Source: a virus | Length of the DNA stretch: 52,709 bases | IMG/VR virus record: IMGVR_UViG_3300044529_000018 | Coordinates: 1-52,709 of that record | Direction: 5' to 3' (one strand) | Part shown: piece after piece, positions 28,144 to 36,057 of the stretch | Position numbering within the stretch: position 1 is the stretch's first letter | How the letters are laid out: each line of letters begins with the position of its first letter | Position numbers and translations under genes: made by a program | The notes under the pieces: model-generated | The model's input: only the letters and a program-made list of their open reading frames with translations | Told to the model about the DNA's origin: nothing | Database searches by the model: none

Positions 28144-28566
28144 TCACGCTCTTTTCCTTCCCTTCGATGAAAACTCCTCGACCAGCTTCGGGTCAACTTC
28201 CTCATTCAGGAATTCCGACTCCAATGCCTCCGGCGTCGGGTTGTGTCCGCCCATCGACTCGAAATCCGCAAGGGCCATGGTATAGCCTTCGCACCGCGCC
28301 TGCTGCAATGCGCGGGCATTCGTATCGCCGGAGGTCATCACCTGAAACGCCGGATGCGAATTATGTAACACCTGCAACATACGCCGCAAAAGTGGTGAAG
28401 TTAAAGCCCCGTGCGCCTGCTCGGTCAACCCCTTGTCCCCGCGCCATTGATCCAAGGTCAATGAACCGAGTTCGGTTTCCACAATCACAACCCTTCGTTG
28501 CGGCGGCGGTGTGGGACTGGCGGCGGACTTTGGCTTTGGCCACAAATTGAACATTGATGTACTCAA
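28144..28566 (-). CDS. Hypothetical protein, 140 aa
   Basis: It has a basic, Pro-rich start (NLWPKPKSAASPTPPPQRR) followed by a helical body (SPLLRRMLQVLHNSHPAFQV, ALQQARCEGYTMALADFESM) and an acidic C-terminus. The body resembles small proteins found next to portal or capsid genes in podoviruses, but I cannot name a family. It lies downstream of the methyltransferase on the same strand. Confidence 0.6.
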   Translation of the reverse strand: MSTSMFNLWPKPKSAASPTPPPQRRVVIVETELGSLTLDQWRGDKGLTEQAHGALTSPLLRRMLQVLHNSHPAFQVMTSGDTNARALQQARCEGYTMALADFESMGGHNPTPEALESEFLNEEVDPKLVEEFSSKGRKRA

Positions 28567-28585
28567 ACCCTATTTTCATAATCTG

Positions 28586-29119
28586 TCAAGCAGTTTTTAC
28601 GCCCTCAATCACGCTGGTCTGAATATACATGGCTTCGACCTGATTGATTATTGCGCCGTGCCTTTCCACTCCCACCAGCTCAGGGTAATTGGATTCGCCA
28701 AGGCAAACCTCATTGGCGGAGAATCCCCGTGCCGTCAGGCACACCAGCATCGCGTCCACCGTCCAGATGGCCACATGGCCCCAGTCCTCGATGATGGACG
28801 CCAGCGACCCTTCAATGGTTGGCGGGCGGTTGGTCCACGGATTGAATTCTTCCAGATACCGCTTGTTGTAGTGCCGGCAGATTCGCACCGGATCGGGAAA
28901 GGCCATCCGCAGGACGCCGCCAACTTTCAGCACCCGCCGGGCCTCAGCAAAGAATTTCCAGCCCTGTTGCGGGGTGACGTGCTCGATGACGTGCTCGGAA
29001 AACATAAAGTCCACCGAATCATCGGCAAATGGGAGTGGCAAGGTGATGTCCGTTTCCATGTCACGGTTATCCCAGCCCTCAAGTTTGTTTGGCCCGCAAC
29101 CCAGTTGAACTTTTTTCAT
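28586..29119 (-). CDS. Class I SAM-dependent methyltransferase (Methyltransf_11 type)
   Basis: The 177-residue protein starts directly with motif I (VQLGCGPNKLEGWDN). It continues with PFADDSVDFMFSEHVIEHV, RRVLKVGGVLRMAFPDP and a C-terminal beta part. It is of the same type as the plus-strand methyltransferase at 2574, and both end in KTA followed by the same 15-base hairpin core. It overlaps the glycosyltransferase-like gene upstream. The likely role is methylation of a sugar made by the neighbouring enzymes. Confidence 0.8.
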   Translation of the reverse strand: MKKVQLGCGPNKLEGWDNRDMETDITLPLPFADDSVDFMFSEHVIEHVTPQQGWKFFAEARRVLKVGGVLRMAFPDPVRICRHYNKRYLEEFNPWTNRPPTIEGSLASIIEDWGHVAIWTVDAMLVCLTARGFSANEVCLGESNYPELVGVERHGAIINQVEAMYIQTSVIEGVKTA

Positions 29120-30360
29120 AACCAGCCTTTCGGAATCTTCACCCTTTCGCCCCGGTTGTAAAGCGCATTATCACGCTGGATGATGCAGTTGGCGTCCAGA
29201 TCGCAGACTTCCTGAATCAGGTTTTTGCCCAATCCGCAGGCAATGGCCATCGGACAGCTCTGGTTTCCGATGAACAGCCGCCCGCCGGCAATGACGCGAG
29301 CCACGTCCAGCAACGTCGGGGTTTCGATGCGTGGAACGAAACCAAACTCGCACACGAATTGTTCATGCTCCTTCGCGGTGCCCACAAAAATCATTTCCTC
29401 ACCGTGACGCTGTACCAGTTCACCCCATTGAAAGCGGTCAGTCCGGTATCGTTCCGACCGGGAAATGACAATCGGCCGGCCCGGAACCTGAACCGGGAAG
29501 TCCACCGTCAGCCACGGCTTGTTCGTCGGACAATCAGTCTTGCACGCCCGCAGTTGCATGTTGAACAGGCTTTCGTCCTTGGCCTTGTTACCATTGACGA
29601 AATACTCACGGAAGCTGTTCATGTCGTAATCCGCATGGCTCAAACCATGATCGGTAAACGAGGCATTCCAGATATAGTCCTGCTTTTGGATGAATCCCAG
29701 GATGTTGCGCGTGCTTTCGATGGTCGGCTTGATTCGGGTTTCCCATTGGCTCGGGGCGATGTAGAACACCCCGCCGCCCAGCGCCTTGACCGCCGCCAGC
29801 CCGTAGATGATGTCCCCGGCGTCCCCTGAATGCTTGAACACCAGCGGACGGTCGGACTTGGCCGGCAGCTTGGTCAGGAACGAATGGAATCCAAACTGGC
29901 CCGTGTATCGCCCGTTTTCTATGGAAAATGCGGATGCGACTTCCGGCGGAGCGAACTTCATGCCGTACTCGGTTTCCAGTGTCAGCCGCCAGTCACGGCA
30001 AATCTTCTCGTCCTCCGGGTAAAACGGTCCTTCAAATCTTTCATCCTGCAATGCTTCCAGCAGCCGACGTGAGCGCAGGGAAAACCCGCCATTGCCAACA
30101 ATCCCATCCGTCCAGATGGCGCCAATGTAATCGTAATCCAGCCATTCGTTTTGCCATGCCTCATCGTTCAGGACATACCCATCCCATTGCGCAATCAGGA
30201 CATGCGTGGTTTGGACGTGCGTGGTTTGGACGTGCGCCAGCAGTTCCTTGATGATGAAGCGGGAGTAGTTTTCCAGCGATACAATCCGTTCCTTGGTTAT
30301 CAGGCAGACAGCGGGGAATCTTGCGTTGGCCGTCGATATTTTGACCGCACGCTTCGCCAA
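29116..30360 (-). CDS. DUF5672 / heptosyltransferase-like glycan protein, 5' end lost to a frame change
   Basis: Residues about 30-170 match DUF5672, a glycosyltransferase-like domain (LIAQWDGYVLNDEAWQNEWL, VGNGGFSLRSRRLLEAL). Residues about 175-410 resemble ADP-heptose glycosyltransferases (KHSGDAGDIIYGLAAVKALG, ISRSERYR, LFIGNQSCPMAIACGLGK). The only start in frame is a TTG at 30360, which removes the first strand of DUF5672. That strand (NVTLAVIDDRKPALAKRAVK) is encoded upstream in the same frame with no start codon before it. The frame joins the GH130-like gene by a -1 shift at a T9 run, so one fused protein is likely. Confidence 0.7.
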   Translation of the reverse strand: MAKRAVKISTANARFPAVCLITKERIVSLENYSRFIIKELLAHVQTTHVQTTHVLIAQWDGYVLNDEAWQNEWLDYDYIGAIWTDGIVGNGGFSLRSRRLLEALQDERFEGPFYPEDEKICRDWRLTLETEYGMKFAPPEVASAFSIENGRYTGQFGFHSFLTKLPAKSDRPLVFKHSGDAGDIIYGLAAVKALGGGVFYIAPSQWETRIKPTIESTRNILGFIQKQDYIWNASFTDHGLSHADYDMNSFREYFVNGNKAKDESLFNMQLRACKTDCPTNKPWLTVDFPVQVPGRPIVISRSERYRTDRFQWGELVQRHGEEMIFVGTAKEHEQFVCEFGFVPRIETPTLLDVARVIAGGRLFIGNQSCPMAIACGLGKNLIQEVCDLDANCIIQRDNALYNRGERVKIPKGWL

Positions 30361-31433
30361 TGCGGGTTTTCGGTCATCAATGACGGCAAGGGTGACATTT
30401 GCGATCCGCCGTTTCCATCGAAAAAAAAACTCTTTTTGTTCGGAGGGGTGTAAACATCCACCATCCGCTTTTGCAGGTCATCATGCGGAATCTCAATCCA
30501 CGCCGACGCCAGATCATTTATCCCCATCGTCACCAGCCACTTTTCATCCTTCAGCCGGCTACCGCACGGGAACACCACCAGCGGCTTGCTTTTGAACCAG
30601 ATGTCCTGTGGAGAACCAGCCAACAGCGGGTCAGGCGTGTAGCGCGTGATTCGGAATGGCGGCTGGGATTCAAACGCATACGCCCCCATGTAATACCGCC
30701 GATGGTAGGTGGCATCCGGTAGCGAGGAATGGAAGAAGGAAACATATTCGTCACCATCCTTGGTCAGGACCGGCGGGGTGCCGCCCCGGATGGTGCCATA
30801 CTTCCAGTCCAGCGGCTTGTCAGTCGGCGTCTTGTATTCGTGTTCAAACACCCCGGCGGGCGAGAACCGGCAGACAATGTGCGGGTCAGTGGAGTAAACC
30901 ATGTGCAACTGGTCTTGATGAAAGAACCAGAGCCAGTTTTTCTCCGCCCCGATGTCCTTGCCGATGGTGTTTCCGTTGTTGCCGTAGACCGGGTCGATGC
31001 GCTCGTTGGAAATCCAGGTGTTGCGACTCTCCATCCGGCCAATGACGTTCAAAACCTGATGCGCGCCGGTCCAGCCGCGACCACTGTTGATGACGACGAA
31101 ATTGCAGGCGGAAATGTAGGTGACGCCCTTGTGGAAAATCGCACGCGGATCTTCAGAGTGTTCCCGGTCGAAGAAATGGTGAAACTTGGTCTGCACCGCA
31201 TGGACGGGATTCAGGTTCGCATCCAGCAGGAAGCACATGATGTCGTTGAACCCGATTTTGACGCCCTTTTCATTCCGGCTACGTCGGGTGACCAGCCAAA
31301 GACCGTCCGGCCGCTCGGCCAGACCGCAGTTGAAATAGCACACGGTCGGGGATTGCAGCTTGCCGAAGTTGAAGAAACGGCAGGGCCATGCGGTTTGCTG
31401 TGTGATGGATGGATAAACGCGGGTATCGCTCAT
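30300..31433 (-). CDS. GH130-like glycosidase/phosphorylase-fold protein
   Basis: The 377-residue frame has beta-propeller repeats typical of GH130 and related families. Examples are EDPRAIFHKGVTYISACNF, GTIRGGTPPVLTKDGDEYVS, HRRYYMGAYAFESQPPFRIT and CGSRLKDEKWLVTMGINDLA. The last 45 residues after the T9 run look like out-of-frame translation of the DUF5672 gene. The natural product probably changes frame there. It could make or trim mannosides or act as a non-catalytic sugar-binding propeller. It lies in the glycan block of the structural operon. Confidence 0.7.
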   Translation of the reverse strand: MSDTRVYPSITQQTAWPCRFFNFGKLQSPTVCYFNCGLAERPDGLWLVTRRSRNEKGVKIGFNDIMCFLLDANLNPVHAVQTKFHHFFDREHSEDPRAIFHKGVTYISACNFVVINSGRGWTGAHQVLNVIGRMESRNTWISNERIDPVYGNNGNTIGKDIGAEKNWLWFFHQDQLHMVYSTDPHIVCRFSPAGVFEHEYKTPTDKPLDWKYGTIRGGTPPVLTKDGDEYVSFFHSSLPDATYHRRYYMGAYAFESQPPFRITRYTPDPLLAGSPQDIWFKSKPLVVFPCGSRLKDEKWLVTMGINDLASAWIEIPHDDLQKRMVDVYTPPNKKSFFFDGNGGSQMSPLPSLMTENPHWRSVRSKYRRPTQDSPLSA

Positions 31434-31505
31434 TTCAGAATCTCATGTGTTTTGCATAATGCGTTGTTAGACAGCCGGGCGCATCCAGGTTGCAATCGTG
31501 AGCCT

Positions 31506-31793
31506 TCATGCGCCGCCTGCATCAGCTTTTTCGTTGGGCAGTAGTTCACTGATACCGTTTATGATTGCAAACCGCGTCAGAACTGCCACGGATGGGTTCC
31601 CTATCTTGAGGCGTGCATTCATGCTGTGGTGTTCCACGGTTTTCGCTGACAGCTTCAGCTCGATGGCGATTTCTTTGACGGTCGCTCCCTCAGAGAGTCG
31701 CTTGACTACTTGCCTTTCGCGCTCCGTCAGGAATGCCGAACCAAGCGGTCGAGCAGATGGGAGGTTCGGGTTTTCGTGAGTTGTCTTTGGCAT
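31506..31793 (-). CDS. LuxR/GerE-type HTH regulator, 95 aa
   Basis: The centre (LTERERQVVKRLSEGATVKE, IAIELKLSAKTVEHH) is the full LuxR C-terminal HTH, with the conserved TxRExxV and KTVExH elements. There is no sensor domain, so it would act as a constitutive DNA-binding protein. A regulator of this type inside a virion gene cluster is unusual. It may control the glycan block or a host promoter. It is preceded by about 70 bp without a gene. Confidence 0.75.
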   Translation of the reverse strand: MPKTTHENPNLPSARPLGSAFLTERERQVVKRLSEGATVKEIAIELKLSAKTVEHHSMNARLKIGNPSVAVLTRFAIINGISELLPNEKADAGGA

Positions 31794-31831
31794 AGGGTTG
31801 CTTGGGTTAATCGCCGCTGCTCACCTTGGCG

Positions 31832-32134
31832 TTACGGCGGCAATATCAGCGGGTTCCCATCAATACCATGCAAAGGCTTCCCACCATTGCCGGAACGGAC
31901 GCCGGCACGTTTCCCGCGCTCGATTTCCTCACGCACACGCTGGGCGCGGGTGAACAGGCAGTTTATCTGACGTTCGGTGCTTGAGCCTCGCTCGATGACC
32001 CCGGCGCAAAAGAATCCCGCCGACAGGAACAGGTCGATCATCCACAAGGCTTCCTCTTGAGGGTTGGTCGATGTTTTGATGCGCTCCTGAACCTCGGCGC
32101 TCAGACGGCCTTCAAAGTTTTGTCGTGATTTCAT
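31832..32134 (-). CDS. Hypothetical protein, 100 aa
   Basis: A helical N-terminal half (LSAEVQERIKTSTNPQEEAL) is followed by a hydrophobic helix (WMIDLFLSAGFFCAGVI) and a basic, Gly-rich C-terminus. I recognise no family. The coding end of the upstream methyltransferase overlaps its start by 23 bp. Confidence 0.5.
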   Translation of the reverse strand: MKSRQNFEGRLSAEVQERIKTSTNPQEEALWMIDLFLSAGFFCAGVIERGSSTERQINCLFTRAQRVREEIERGKRAGVRSGNGGKPLHGIDGNPLILPP

Positions 32135-32744
32135 AATTCAATCTCTGGCACAACACTCCACCGTCGATGATGAACAGCTTTTGAAAACCCATCCCCGGCA
32201 GCATGGACGAGGCTTTCTTCGCCCATTCGATGTCGTCAAAGTACAGGAAGCCACCTACCCGCACGTTTGTCGCGTAGTGCGTCACGTCGTACACTGATGC
32301 AGGTTCCCCATGGTTTCCGTCAATGTGCAGCAGGTCGATCATGCCGTGCTTTTCAACGACTTCGACGTGATTGAATTCATCGCTTCGGCAGCGGTGGATT
32401 TCCGCGAATGGCCCGACGCCGCGCGCGGCAATCCAGTTGTTCAAATCCCCAAACACCCGTTCATGGTCAACCTTGGCCCACCATTCAAACGAATCCCCGG
32501 TCTGCCCCTCCGCTGAAGCATCCTGGCGCCACGGGTCGATGCCGATGATTTTACCGTGCCCAACCGCCTTCAAAGCCATGGCCATCGGCATGAGCGAGCG
32601 GCCTGCCCAGACTCCGATTTCAATGACCAGCGCCGGACGCATACCGATAATCAGACCGGCCAGCGTGTTCGCCTTTTCAAGCGTACACCAGCCATCCTTG
32701 TGAATGGCCAAATCCGCCTCGATGTCAGCAAATAGTTGTTTCAT
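32112..32744 (-). CDS. Class I methyltransferase, Methyltransf_24/CmcI-like
   Basis: The chosen ATG overlaps the stop of the upstream glycosyltransferase. The 210-residue protein has VIEIGVWAGRSLMPMAMALK (SAM motif I), GKIIGIDPW, MIDLLHIDGNHGEPASVYDV (the HIDGxH site of metal-dependent O-methyltransferases) and GGFLYFDDIEWA. The pattern fits sugar or catechol-type O-methyltransferases of the CmcI/TylF group. It probably methylates a glycan from the neighbouring pathway. Confidence 0.75.
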   Translation of the reverse strand: MKQLFADIEADLAIHKDGWCTLEKANTLAGLIIGMRPALVIEIGVWAGRSLMPMAMALKAVGHGKIIGIDPWRQDASAEGQTGDSFEWWAKVDHERVFGDLNNWIAARGVGPFAEIHRCRSDEFNHVEVVEKHGMIDLLHIDGNHGEPASVYDVTHYATNVRVGGFLYFDDIEWAKKASSMLPGMGFQKLFIIDGGVLCQRLNYEITTKL

Positions 32745-33658
32745 CACATTTCCGAAATCGGTTGAGAGTCGAACCAATCATGCTGGGGATTGTTAAGAAC
32801 CGGAAAAGGCTCGCCGGCCAGCACCTTCGCCCGCAGCGCCCGCATCCCGCCATCATAATAGTTGTCGAAGTAGCTTTGCCCGCTCAAAACGATGTTCAAG
32901 GCGCGGTGCGATTTGTCGTCCGGGGATTTGCCCTTGTCCGTCTTTTTCATCGGCGCATCGACGAAGTGCAGTTCCTCAGATTCGTAGGTCATCATCTTTT
33001 TGTCGTAGAAGAACTTGTACCCGGCATTTTGCATGGTCAATCCCGTCAGGTAGTCCTCGCTGCCCAGACCGTCCGCAAACTCCGTCCAGCCGCCGATGGT
33101 CAGCAATGCTTCAACCGGCATCGCGCAAGAACAGCCGAACAGCCAGCCGCCTTCGCAGGGATGCAGGTCGGATGAGGCAAACCGCCAGCGCGAATCCATG
33201 CCTCCGGGATATTCGGTGAACGACTTCACTTCGCCGTTCTCCACCACCAAATCCTTCACCTTCCGGTAGGTGCCACAGGCGATGTAATTGCCGGCCATGG
33301 CAGCACGCACGCGATCAAGCCAGCCTGGAAGCAGGACGCTGAGATCGTCAACGTAGGCGATGTAGCCGTCAGGTGCAAGGCACAGCGCGGTGTTGCGAGA
33401 GTTGGCGGCGGCGAACCAGTTTTCATTCGTGAGACGATGCTTTCCCTGCCAGACACAAGGCTTTGGTGGAACGGTTTTCACGCCAAGAATTGACTCTCCC
33501 ATCGCGTAGGGAAACGTGTATTCATCGAAATTGATGTCCACCACTACCACAGTGATTCGATCACCGTTCTGAATCTGGCTTTTCAGGGAGTCGAAAAACC
33601 AGCCAATCTTCGAGTCTTTGCGCGACGTGCAATAAGCAATCGTGAGGTGCTGGTTCAT
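32744..33658 (-). CDS. Glycosyltransferase family 2 protein, 304 aa
   Basis: The GT-A fold is visible in order: LTIAYCTSRKDSKIGWFFDS, ITVVVVDINFDEY, NSRNTALCLAPDGYIAYVDD (metal site DD), LPGWLDRVRAAM, then the acceptor region GGWTEFADGLGSEDYLTGLT with the ED motif. This is a complete GT2 domain. It is likely to add a sugar to a virion protein or other acceptor. It overlaps neighbours on both sides, so it is tightly linked in the operon. Confidence 0.8.
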   Translation of the reverse strand: MNQHLTIAYCTSRKDSKIGWFFDSLKSQIQNGDRITVVVVDINFDEYTFPYAMGESILGVKTVPPKPCVWQGKHRLTNENWFAAANSRNTALCLAPDGYIAYVDDLSVLLPGWLDRVRAAMAGNYIACGTYRKVKDLVVENGEVKSFTEYPGGMDSRWRFASSDLHPCEGGWLFGCSCAMPVEALLTIGGWTEFADGLGSEDYLTGLTMQNAGYKFFYDKKMMTYESEELHFVDAPMKKTDKGKSPDDKSHRALNIVLSGQSYFDNYYDGGMRALRAKVLAGEPFPVLNNPQHDWFDSQPISEM

Positions 33659-33816
33659 GCCGGATACTCCTTCTGGATGGCCTCGACAAAAACCTTGCTC
33701 TTGCTCACCTTGCGCTTCTTCGCGGCGGCATTGGCCTTGGCGTCGGTAGGCTTGGGAACGTAGATGGTGCTTGCGACTCCGATGGAGCCATCACGAAGTT
33801 TTCGGGTTTGTGCCAT
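33655..33816 (-). CDS. Small basic protein, 53 aa
   Basis: I chose the ATG giving MAQTRKLRDGSIGVASTIYV, followed by a Lys/Ala-rich segment (AAAKKRKVSKSKVFVEAIQK). It is basic and may bind nucleic acid. It overlaps the glycosyltransferase start by 4 bp. Confidence 0.5.
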   Translation of the reverse strand: MAQTRKLRDGSIGVASTIYVPKPTDAKANAAAKKRKVSKSKVFVEAIQKEYPA

Positions 33817-33844
33817 TTGCGCGAACCTTCGCACACTGCCAAGC

Positions 33845-33864
33845 AAACTGTCAAGCAGTTTTTA
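33845..33864. terminator. Hairpin repeat, likely terminator
   Basis: The stem AAACTG / CAGTTT has loop TCAAG and T's or A's on either side. The 17 bases CTGTCAAGCAGTTTTTA are identical to 28583-28599, and the reverse core is at 3111. It lies after the stop of the minus-strand gene at 33862. Confidence 0.5.
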
Positions 33865-34056
33865 GTAAGATTTTCGCAGCCGCATGGAATGCGACTTCCC
33901 GCCCTTGCTTTTTCCGCCCTTCCCTTTGGTCAGTTGGGGCTTGCCAGACAGCGGTTTGCGCGGCCACGGCACTCCCGCATTAGCCAGCGTGCTGGCTAGA
34001 AATGCCTCCTGCGGGCCGGCGTAGGTTGGTTGTCCGAATCCGTTTTGTTCACTCAT
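33862..34056 (-). CDS. Hypothetical basic protein, 64 aa
   Basis: It starts as MSEQNGFGQPTYAGPQEAFL. The last 25 residues are Lys/Gly/Ser-rich (KGKGGKSKGGKSHSMRLRKS) and would bind nucleic acid or be disordered. It lies between the DTSNSR-motif gene and the terminator hairpin. Confidence 0.5.
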   Translation of the reverse strand: MSEQNGFGQPTYAGPQEAFLASTLANAGVPWPRKPLSGKPQLTKGKGGKSKGGKSHSMRLRKSY

Positions 34057-34061
34057 AAATT

Positions 34062-34349
34062 CTACTGCCAGACGCCGTTGAAATACCACCAGATGCGGCT
34101 ATTGCTGGTGTCAATGGCTATTCCGATGATGCCATTGTTCGGTATCCATGTGGGCGTTCCTGCTGCGTAATCTCCAAAGCGGGCGTCAATCGGACTGTTG
34201 GGCGATGGCGCAGGCGTGGGTGTCGGTGTTGGCGTCGGAGTTGGTGACGGCGCGGGAGTCGGCATGAAGTCGGGGTCGATGTCCACCCGGATGTTATTCG
34301 GGTCAACGGGCACGATGCGCGTGCGTCCTGGTGTTCCATGAATAATCAT
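34062..34349 (-). CDS. Small virion-type protein with Pro-Thr linker, 95 aa
   Basis: An N-terminal strand region (RTRIVPVDPNNIRVDIDPDF) is followed by a Pro/Thr linker (residues about 30-50) and a C-terminal beta motif IGIAIDTSNSRIWWYFNGVW. The last motif is shared with the protein at 23277. It is probably a small virion appendage; the linker suggests a flexible, exposed tip. It overlaps the ATP-grasp gene by 4 bp. Confidence 0.6.
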   Translation of the reverse strand: MIIHGTPGRTRIVPVDPNNIRVDIDPDFMPTPAPSPTPTPTPTPTPAPSPNSPIDARFGDYAAGTPTWIPNNGIIGIAIDTSNSRIWWYFNGVWQ

Positions 34350-35674
34350 TCCATCACCGTTTCCGGCTCGGGCACATCCTCGGCAAACGGGATGCCCTGC
34401 TTTTCGCCTTCCTTGATGCGCCGCAGCCCTTCCATCAGGGATTCAATCTGCGCCGTTGTATCAAAACCGTTCAACTGCTCGCAATGCTCTTTTACGGCTT
34501 CAATGGCTTCCTCGATGGAGTCCCCAAGGCCGACCACAGCACCTACCTGCTCATTGCCGATTGAATCCGGCTGGCTGACAGCTTCCGGTATCACCTGATA
34601 CGCGCCGTCGCATTGGCAGTAGTTGTAGAGCTTCACCCACCGCTTGATTTCGTCCGGCACGTCCACGGTAAGCCAGTTGGTCTTGGCCCAAGCGGAATAA
34701 AGCATCACCTGAACTCCAAACGGCTTCTCGATTTCCAGCGGGATCAGGTTTCCCTCCGCGCCGTGGTACATGAATGCGCCAAGGTTGGAAACCATCTCCA
34801 TGATGATTTCGCCGGGAGGTGACGGCTGGCGACAGGTGGCGTCGAGGAAGTAATTGTCGCCATCGTCGCCTATTTTGATTTCAGTTCCCCATGCGCTCCG
34901 AAAGAATCGCTCCGCAAGTTTTGGGGCGAACTTCTCGTTTACCACCTTGGCTTCTTGAGGGAATTCGTCATAGGGAACAGCGGTGAGGATGTGGGACATG
35001 GATTTGTCCTCGTATCCCAGAAACCCGTAATCGGAAAACTGCGGCCGGCCATCCGGCGAAGTGACCATGAATCCGTCATACGCAAGCTCCTGCGAGGTGG
35101 CGATGGATTCGCAGACGGTGAAGCGGATCAGTTCCTTGATCGGGCCGTATTTGTACTCCATGCCCTCGATTTTGCGGCGGGACGTGAGCCATTCCTGATG
35201 GTGCCAGGTTTCCCCGTCTCCGCGCATTTCGACCTTGATCCAAAGGTCGTCATGCTCGATGAGGTATCGCTTGAGCGCGGTGAGTCCAACGACGACCTTG
35301 TAAGGGGCAACGGGGAGTCCAACCTGCTTGAGGGTCTTGGCGAACAACTCCCTCTTGTACTCGAAATCCTCGGCGGAACGGGCGCCCCAGACTCGCTTGC
35401 CTCGGCTAACCAGGTCCAGTTGAAGATCGCCGTCGTAGATGTCGGGAAAAATAAACAGGTCAGAATGATGCAGCACCTCGGGATCGAAGAAATCCAGAAC
35501 CCGCTCGACGTTTTCGATTCCATCTCCGACTGCCACGCGAATGGACTCAGGCATTGATGTTTCCCACGGCGCATAGTAGAGGACTCGGCCGAACTCGCGG
35601 GAAAGCCGCTCGGCCAGAGCGATTGAGTTTCCGTAGTCATAAACGCAGCAGGTCAGTTTTGAAATATCGTCCAT
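34346..35674 (-). CDS. ATP-grasp-type ligase-like protein, 442 aa
   Basis: The order of elements fits an ATP-grasp fold: a Rossmann-like N-terminus (TCCVYDYGNSIALAERLS), a central ATP-binding part (YKRELFAKTLKQVGLPVAPY, DDLWIKVEMRGDGETWHHQE), and a metal site near the end of the domain (NYFLDATCRQPSPPGEIIM). Such enzymes join a carboxylate to an amine or thiol. The substrate is unknown; a peptide or sugar modification of the virion is possible given the glycan genes next to it. Confidence 0.6.
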   Translation of the reverse strand: MDDISKLTCCVYDYGNSIALAERLSREFGRVLYYAPWETSMPESIRVAVGDGIENVERVLDFFDPEVLHHSDLFIFPDIYDGDLQLDLVSRGKRVWGARSAEDFEYKRELFAKTLKQVGLPVAPYKVVVGLTALKRYLIEHDDLWIKVEMRGDGETWHHQEWLTSRRKIEGMEYKYGPIKELIRFTVCESIATSQELAYDGFMVTSPDGRPQFSDYGFLGYEDKSMSHILTAVPYDEFPQEAKVVNEKFAPKLAERFFRSAWGTEIKIGDDGDNYFLDATCRQPSPPGEIIMEMVSNLGAFMYHGAEGNLIPLEIEKPFGVQVMLYSAWAKTNWLTVDVPDEIKRWVKLYNYCQCDGAYQVIPEAVSQPDSIGNEQVGAVVGLGDSIEEAIEAVKEHCEQLNGFDTTAQIESLMEGLRRIKEGEKQGIPFAEDVPEPETVME

Positions 35675-35675
35675 T

Positions 35676-35846
35676 TTAGGTCCAGCCCAATGCTTTTTGG
35701 TTTTCAGAAACCGTCCATGAGTCGCAATTCATTCGCTGTCCAATTTCGTCCGCCCCTTCCATGTTGGTTATTTGTCTGAAAACCACAATTTTGGACTTTT
35801 CAAAAATCCACTCTCTCTGTTTTTGATGCCATGGGAGTTTATCCAT
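35676..35846 (-). CDS. Hypothetical small protein, 56 aa
   Basis: It starts as MDKLPWHQKQREWIFEKSKI, is helical and aromatic, and overlaps the upstream gene by 8 bp. It ends 1 bp before the ATP-grasp start. No family recognised. Confidence 0.55.
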   Translation of the reverse strand: MDKLPWHQKQREWIFEKSKIVVFRQITNMEGADEIGQRMNCDSWTVSENQKALGWT

Positions 35847-36057
35847 GTTTCAAATCTCCCTTTTCAAGAACCTTCATCTCGGGCGGGTCAACCCGATACC
35901 ATCCGTCGCCGTCAAAATCGTAAATATGGCCCTCCGGCATTTTGAGCCATCGCACATCATGGCGCGACGGCATCCGGTTGAGCTTCAGACAGAATCCGAA
36001 TCCGGTTGGCACCATGTTGGCCGGATTGAACTCGTCGGATTCGAGGAAGCGGCTCAT
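35839..36057 (-). CDS. Hypothetical protein, 72 aa
   Basis: The chosen ATG overlaps the upstream stop. It has a compact alpha/beta composition with several Trp (DVRWLKMPEGHIYDFDGDGW). No known family. By position between the portal-side genes and the ATP-grasp gene it is part of the structural operon. Confidence 0.55.
   Translation of the reverse strand: MSRFLESDEFNPANMVPTGFGFCLKLNRMPSRHDVRWLKMPEGHIYDFDGDGWYRVDPPEMKVLEKGDLKHG

Noticed and set aside
28511-29161. 216-residue plus-strand frame
   Set aside because: It is the shadow of the methyltransferase at 28586, which has clear SAM motifs.
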